Shown here piece after piece: positions 7,371-9,413 of a stretch of 9,413 nt of DNA (the first letter of the stretch is position 1; each line of letters starts with the position of its first letter). The translations under genes and the position numbers were made by a program. The DNA is taken from positions 13,214-22,626 of the forward strand of contig DKDS01000076.1 of NCBI GenBank assembly GCA_002451855.1. The letters run 5' to 3'. This DNA is from Ruminococcaceae bacterium UBA6842 (GTDB taxonomy: Bacteria > Bacillota > Clostridia > Oscillospirales > Acutalibacteraceae). The notes under the pieces were generated by a model. It worked only from the letters and a program-made list of their open reading frames with translations, was not told the DNA's origin and ran no database searches.

Positions 7371-7399
7371 ATGTTATGAAAATATTGTTATAATAATTC
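7371..7399 (-). promoter_or_regulatory. Candidate sigma-E-type promoter for yqfCD
   Basis: On the minus strand GAATTAT (7393-7399) and CATAACAT (7371-7378) are separated by 14 bp. They compare with the sigma-E pattern KMATATT - 14 bp - CATACANT: five of seven positions at -35, and the CATA core plus final T at -10. The predicted start falls a few bases before the ribosome binding site, giving a very short leader. Bacillus yqfCD is under sigma-E, which fits. This is inference from pattern only. Confidence 0.4.
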
Positions 7400-7433
7400 T
7401 CAAAAGCATATAGTTATTTAAGGAGAGTTGCGT

Positions 7434-8489
7434 ATGAAAGGTATATCCGCTTTACCGAGAATAATTTTAACCGTCTGCTTTTTTCTGCTTATACTGCTTA
7501 TGCTGGCGGAGCCTGACATATCCGCTGCCGGTGCGGCGGAGGGCATACTGATTTCGGGAAGAATAATAATTCCGTCTCTGTTTCCCTTTACGGTATGTGT
7601 GCTGTTTTTAAGCAATTCGGGGCTTTTCAGCTGCTTAAAAGCCGTCTCGCCGCTCACAAAAGGGGCTTTCGGCATATCGGGAGAAATGTTTTCCGTTATG
7701 ATTTTAAGTATGATAGGCGGATACCCGATAGGCGCAAAGCTGTTAAACGATTCTGTTGAAAACGGGCGGATAACCCCCGAAAACGCGGGAATAATGCTTA
7801 ATTACTGCGTCAATGCCGGTCCCGCGTTTATAGTTATAGCGGTAGGAAACGGCATATACGGCTCAAAGGCTGTCGGTTGGGTTTTGCTTACGGCGCATAT
7901 TGCGTCGTCATTTATAATAAGCGTTTTCTGTTCATTCCTAATGGAAAAAGACAAGTGTGCCGAAGAAAAAAATATACATATTCCGCCGCCGTCGGATAAT
8001 TTTGTTATATCTGCGGCATCTGCCGCAAAATCGGTATTCGGAATTTGCGGTTATGTTATCTTTTTTTCATCCTTAAACTCTTATCTTACTTACTACTCGG
8101 TGAAATTTCCAGTTCTAAAATATATTTCCGCATTAACAGAGGTCACAAATGGGGTTTACGGTGTAAAAAGCGTGCTTTCGGCGGCTTTTTTGCTCGGTTT
8201 TGCGGGGTTAAGCATATGGTGTCAGGTTTTAAGCGTAGGCAAAAAAATTAAAATCAATCCTATGATTTTCATCGGTTTTCGCATAGCGCACGGAGCATTG
8301 TCGGCCGTTATAACAAAAATTCTCATTAAATGCTTTAAAATAACCGTTCTGACAAGCACCGTGCCCGTTTTTAAGCCGTACCGCGGCGGCGCCGCACTCA
8401 GTATTTCAATGCTCAGTATGGTAATTATTTTAATAATATCGCTTTATTACAAAAATAATACTGGAAAAATCATTGACGATATCGTATAA
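7434..8489 (+). CDS. ylbJ: YlbJ-like sporulation integral membrane protein
   Basis: This 351-residue polytopic membrane protein has about eight or nine hydrophobic segments (near 8-25, 44-62, 84-104, 118-138, 145-168, 200-220, 243-265, 276-298 and 322-338). Recognisable features are IPSLFPF at 46-52, the glycine-rich GGYPIGAKL at 95-103 followed by NGRITPENAGIMLNYCVNAGP (110-130), and LTEVTNGVYGV at 234-244. These match YlbJ / nucleoside-recognition (Gate) domain membrane proteins. In Bacillus ylbJ is needed for spore cortex formation; the transported substrate is not established. Start: ATG 7434-7436 has AAGGAG at 7420-7425 with eight bases of spacing; a TTG two codons earlier would be only two bases from it. 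It is divergent from yqfC. A CATATAGT box at 7407-7414 could be a sporulation -10. I am fairly sure of the broad family and less sure that it is the YlbJ orthologue. Confidence 0.78.
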   Translation: MKGISALPRIILTVCFFLLILLMLAEPDISAAGAAEGILISGRIIIPSLFPFTVCVLFLSNSGLFSCLKAVSPLTKGAFGISGEMFSVMILSMIGGYPIGAKLLNDSVENGRITPENAGIMLNYCVNAGPAFIVIAVGNGIYGSKAVGWVLLTAHIASSFIISVFCSFLMEKDKCAEEKNIHIPPPSDNFVISAASAAKSVFGICGYVIFFSSLNSYLTYYSVKFPVLKYISALTEVTNGVYGVKSVLSAAFLLGFAGLSIWCQVLSVGKKIKINPMIFIGFRIAHGALSAVITKILIKCFKITVLTSTVPVFKPYRGGAALSISMLSMVIILIISLYYKNNTGKIIDDIV

Positions 8490-8506
8490 TATTTTCGGTG
8501 ATAAGA

Positions 8507-8719
8507 ATGTCTGATATGTTTAATAAAAAGCTGCCGCACTCGTGCGGCAGCTGCGTGCACGGCAAAAGGTCTCCTATGAACAATGAAATTCTTTGCAAAA
8601 AGCACGGTGTCACCGAGCTTAGGGACTCCTGCCGCCACTATAAATACGATCCTCTTAAACGGGTACCCGAACGAATTAAAATAGCGGATAACTATAAGCC
8701 CGAGGATTTTTCGCTTTAG
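8507..8719 (+). CDS. Small four-cysteine protein of unknown function
   Basis: This 70-residue protein is one I cannot place in a named family. It has cysteines at 13, 16, 30 and 42, with histidines at 11, 18, 33 and 45: a CxxC (SCGSCVHGK) followed by single cysteines (EILCKKHG, DSCRHYKYDPLKR). This layout suggests a small metal-binding knuckle, perhaps zinc, or redox-active thiols. The C-terminal part is basic, then acidic, with no signal peptide or membrane segment. Of three in-frame starts (GTG 8498, ATG 8507, ATG 8516) I chose 8507, because GGTGA lies five bases upstream. It follows ylbJ by 17 bp on the same strand, so it is probably co-transcribed with it; no terminator separates them. 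A perfect 10-bp inverted repeat covers codons 8-16. Codon use matches the neighbours. Confidence 0.7.
   Translation: MSDMFNKKLPHSCGSCVHGKRSPMNNEILCKKHGVTELRDSCRHYKYDPLKRVPERIKIADNYKPEDFSL
8529..8552 (+). repeat. Perfect 10-bp inverted repeat over the start of the small Cys gene
   Basis: AGCTGCCGCA (8529-8538) pairs with TGCGGCAGCT (8543-8552) around a CTCG loop. It is GC-rich, starts 22 bases after the ATG and is not followed by a T run, so it is not a standard terminator. Its arms encode KLPHSCGSC. Confidence 0.6.
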
Positions 8720-8732
8720 GCAAAAGTTTTTG

Positions 8733-8760
8733 TTGACAAATGCGTTTTCTATGGTATAAT
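8733..8760 (+). promoter_or_regulatory. Consensus sigma-A promoter for tRNA-His
   Basis: TTGACA (8733-8738) and TATAAT (8755-8760) are both perfect and separated by 16 bp, with an extended TGG just before the -10. Expected start near 8767, about 8 nt before the mature tRNA-His end. It begins 13 bases after the preceding stop codon. Such strong promoters are usual for stable RNA genes. Confidence 0.92.
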
Positions 8761-8774
8761 AGTGTTTGTTCTAT

Positions 8775-8852
8775 GGTGGATGTAGCTTAGTTGGTTAAAG
8801 CGCCAGTTTGTGGCACTGGAGACCGTGGGTTCGAATCCCATCTTCCACCCCA
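8775..8852 (+). tRNA. tRNA-His (anticodon GTG)
   Basis: The full cloverleaf can be drawn. G-1 is at 8775, pairing with C73 at 8849, the identity element of tRNA-His. The acceptor arms are 8776-8782 and 8842-8848. The D arm is 8785-8801, the anticodon stem 8803-8807/8815-8819 with GTG at 8810-8812, and the T arm 8825-8841 with loop TTCGAAT. CCA is encoded at 8850-8852. One irregularity is a T-T opposition at acceptor pair 6:67 (8781/8843). It is driven by the promoter at 8733-8760. Confidence 0.95.
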
Positions 8853-8860
8853 TAATTTAA

Positions 8861-8877
8861 GGCACGCTTGCCGTGCC
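8861..8877 (+). other. Small hairpin downstream of tRNA-His
   Basis: GGCACG (8861-8866) pairs with CGTGCC (8872-8877) around CTTGC. It is not followed by a T run. It lies between the tRNA and the terminator, so it may be part of the 3' trailer removed during tRNA processing. Confidence 0.35.
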
Positions 8878-8890
8878 GTTCTCCTGTTAT

Positions 8891-8922
8891 CCGTTGCTGC
8901 CGTACAGCGGCGGAATTTTTTT
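8891..8922 (+). terminator. Intrinsic terminator after tRNA-His
   Basis: CCGTTGCTG (8891-8899) pairs with CAGCGGCGG (8905-8913): nine pairs, two of them G-T, around a 5-nt loop. It is followed by AA and seven T (8916-8922). It separates tRNA-His from tRNA-Gln. Confidence 0.75.
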
Positions 8923-8937
8923 AACAAAACTTAACAT

Positions 8938-9012
8938 TGGGGTGTCGTCAAGCGGTAAGACACAGCACTTTGACTGCTGCATTCGTGAGTTCGAATCTCG
9001 CCACCCCAGCCA
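8938..9012 (+). tRNA. tRNA-Gln (anticodon TTG)
   Basis: A complete cloverleaf: acceptor TGGGGTG (8938-8944) with CACCCCA (9002-9008), D arm 8947-8961, anticodon stem 8963-8967/8975-8979 with TTG at 8970-8972, T arm 8985-9001 with loop TTCGAAT, discriminator G at 9009 and CCA at 9010-9012. The weak T-A first acceptor pair is characteristic of tRNA-Gln. No promoter is evident between the preceding terminator and the gene. Confidence 0.96.
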
Positions 9013-9018
9013 TACTGT

Positions 9019-9039
9019 GGAGACAAAATAGATGTCTCC
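9019..9039 (+). other. Hairpin in the tRNA-Gln trailer
   Basis: GGAGACA (9019-9025) pairs with TGTCTCC (9033-9039), a perfect 7-bp stem with a 7-nt loop. It lies between the tRNA end and the terminator and has no T run of its own. Confidence 0.4.
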
Positions 9040-9043
9040 CACG

Positions 9044-9071
9044 AAAAAGCCCGATTTTATCGGGCTTTTTT
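9044..9071 (+). terminator. Intrinsic terminator after tRNA-Gln
   Basis: GCCCGAT (9049-9055) pairs with ATCGGGC (9059-9065) around TTT. The stem is extended by five A-T pairs (9044-9048 with 9066-9070) and the 3' side is a run of six T. It is a textbook terminator and could also work leftward. Confidence 0.9.
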
Positions 9072-9078
9072 GTTACCC

Positions 9079-9127
9079 AAACGGCGATTTTTCTCTGTGT
9101 AGAAACACAGATGTAAAATCGTCGTTT
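9079..9127. repeat. Long imperfect hairpin at the junction after the tRNA genes
   Basis: An outer 13-pair stem (9079-9091 with 9115-9127, one G-T) and an inner 7-bp stem (9094-9100 with 9105-9111) are joined by a small internal loop and capped by AGAA. In all about 20 pairs in 49 bases. It codes for nothing visible. It could be a terminator, a remnant of an insertion, or part of a mobile-element end. Confidence 0.55.
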
Positions 9128-9134
9128 TCCCTTT

Positions 9135-9155
9135 GTGGCAGGACTCGAACTCCCG
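9135..9155 (-). other. tRNA T-arm/acceptor-like fragment, reverse orientation
   Basis: On the minus strand these 21 bases contain GAGTTCGAGTCC and end GCCAC. They match the T-arm and acceptor part of the nearby tRNA-Gln (8984-9004) at 17 of 21 positions, in the opposite orientation. No D arm, anticodon arm or pairing 5' acceptor is found around it, and its T-stem pairing is poor, so it is not a tRNA gene. Part of the similarity is the generic T-loop. Confidence 0.35.
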
Positions 9156-9176
9156 AAAACTGAATACCAAATGCAC

Positions 9177-9212
9177 AGGCAGATAGAAATCAAAAATCTA
9201 TCTGCCTTTTTT
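9177..9212 (+). terminator. Terminator or attenuator ahead of the last gene
   Basis: AGGCAGATAGA (9177-9187) pairs perfectly with TCTATCTGCCT (9197-9207) around an A-rich 9-nt loop, with six T ending at 9212. It ends only 13 bases before the ribosome binding site of the gene at 9241. It may therefore stop transcription arriving from the left, or attenuate that gene. Confidence 0.75.
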
Positions 9213-9240
9213 ATTACCCTCAAAAAAGGAGAAAACAGAT

Positions 9241-9413
9241 ATGCTACAGAAAGAATTAGCCAAACGGCTCAGGGCTCGGTACGACACCAAGATGGACGGC
9301 AACGAATGGCTGGAGGTGTCCTCGGATGGCATTCCCCTCTGCCGGATAAAATACAATGGTCAATATTTAAGCAACGCCGACCAAAACCTCTCCGATGAAT
9401 ACCGCAGTAAAAT
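9241..9413 (+). CDS. Unrecognised protein, N-terminal 57 residues (partial, likely mobile-element gene)
   Basis: The frame opens with ATG at 9241, preceded by AAGGAG (9226-9231) at nine bases, and runs to the window edge without a stop. The visible part begins MLQKELAKRLRARYDTKMDG, then NEWLEVSSDGIPLCRIKYNG, a charged helix followed by beta-strand-like sequence. I cannot assign a function. From memory it resembles small cytoplasmic proteins carried on large conjugative elements of gut Clostridia, but I cannot confirm this here. Its codons (CGG, CTC, CTG, CCC, TCC) differ from the TTA/CTT/ATA-rich usage of the chromosomal genes to the left, suggesting recent transfer. No promoter is obvious within 100 bases upstream; a terminator-like hairpin stands just before it. 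Confidence 0.7.
   Translation, partial: MLQKELAKRLRARYDTKMDGNEWLEVSSDGIPLCRIKYNGQYLSNADQNLSDEYRSK

Noticed and set aside
6833..7393. A rightward 186-residue frame opposite yqfD and yqfC
   Set aside because: It is antisense to two recognised sporulation genes, has no ribosome binding site and reads as low-complexity basic sequence.
7428..7433. TTG start two codons upstream for ylbJ
   Set aside because: It lies only two bases after the AGGAG, too close for initiation; ATG 7434 is at eight bases.
8498..8506. GTG start three codons upstream for the small Cys protein
   Set aside because: No Shine-Dalgarno precedes it; the GTG itself forms part of the GGTGA that serves ATG 8507.
8948..9223. A leftward 91-residue open frame over tRNA-Gln and the junction
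   Set aside because: Its C-terminal part is the reverse translation of tRNA-Gln and the rest covers two hairpins. It has no domain pattern; this is a familiar type of tRNA shadow.
9135..9398. A rightward 87-residue frame through the terminator and into the last gene
   Set aside because: It runs through the terminator at 9177-9212 and overlaps the frame at 9241, which has a proper ribosome binding site and ATG.
1..9413. CRISPR array or insertion sequence in the window
   Set aside because: No regularly spaced repeats and no transposase frame on either strand.

Overview
The window looks like chromosomal DNA from a spore-forming, low-to-moderate-GC Firmicute of the class Clostridia (an Oscillospiraceae/Ruminococcaceae-like gut bacterium is my guess). 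The grounds are the sporulation genes yqfC, yqfD and ylbJ, the phoH-ybeY-era-yqzL-recO block known from Bacillus and Clostridia, AGGAG-type ribosome binding sites, frequent GTG/TTG starts, and tRNAs with encoded CCA ends. No species can be named from the sequence alone.

Layout. Bases 1-111 are the 3' end of a shikimate kinase gene reading rightward. It meets a leftward gene train at a terminator hairpin (96-123) that probably serves both strands. The train runs, from its upstream end at about 7350 down to 128: yqfC, yqfD, [extended -10 promoter], phoH, ybeY, era, yqzL, recO, mutS2. phoH/ybeY and recO/mutS2 overlap by ATGA, and yqzL overlaps recO by 71 bp, so translational coupling is likely. 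Rightward from 7434 come ylbJ, a 70-residue four-cysteine protein, a consensus sigma-A promoter, tRNA-His(GTG), a terminator, tRNA-Gln(TTG) and another terminator. From about 9079 the DNA changes character: a long imperfect hairpin, a 21-nt tRNA-3'-end-like fragment in reverse orientation, an attenuator-like terminator, and the start of an unrecognised gene (9241 to the window edge) with different codon use. This may be the left edge of an integrated mobile element.

How the genes work together. yqfC/yqfD and ylbJ are divergently transcribed sporulation genes sharing a short intergenic region with candidate mother-cell (sigma-E-like) promoter elements. phoH, ybeY and era belong to RNA/ribosome maturation, and YbeY and Era both act on 16S rRNA and the small subunit. 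recO and mutS2 serve DNA recombination/repair and, for MutS2, rescue of collided ribosomes. Compared with the Bacillus subtilis order, pgpH, dgkA and cdd are missing from the block and mutS2 follows recO.

Most of the window is ordinary, well-conserved chromosome. The parts worth a second look are the small cysteine protein with a perfect palindrome over its first codons, the yqzL/recO overlap, the tRNA-Gln gene without a visible promoter, and the junction after 9070.
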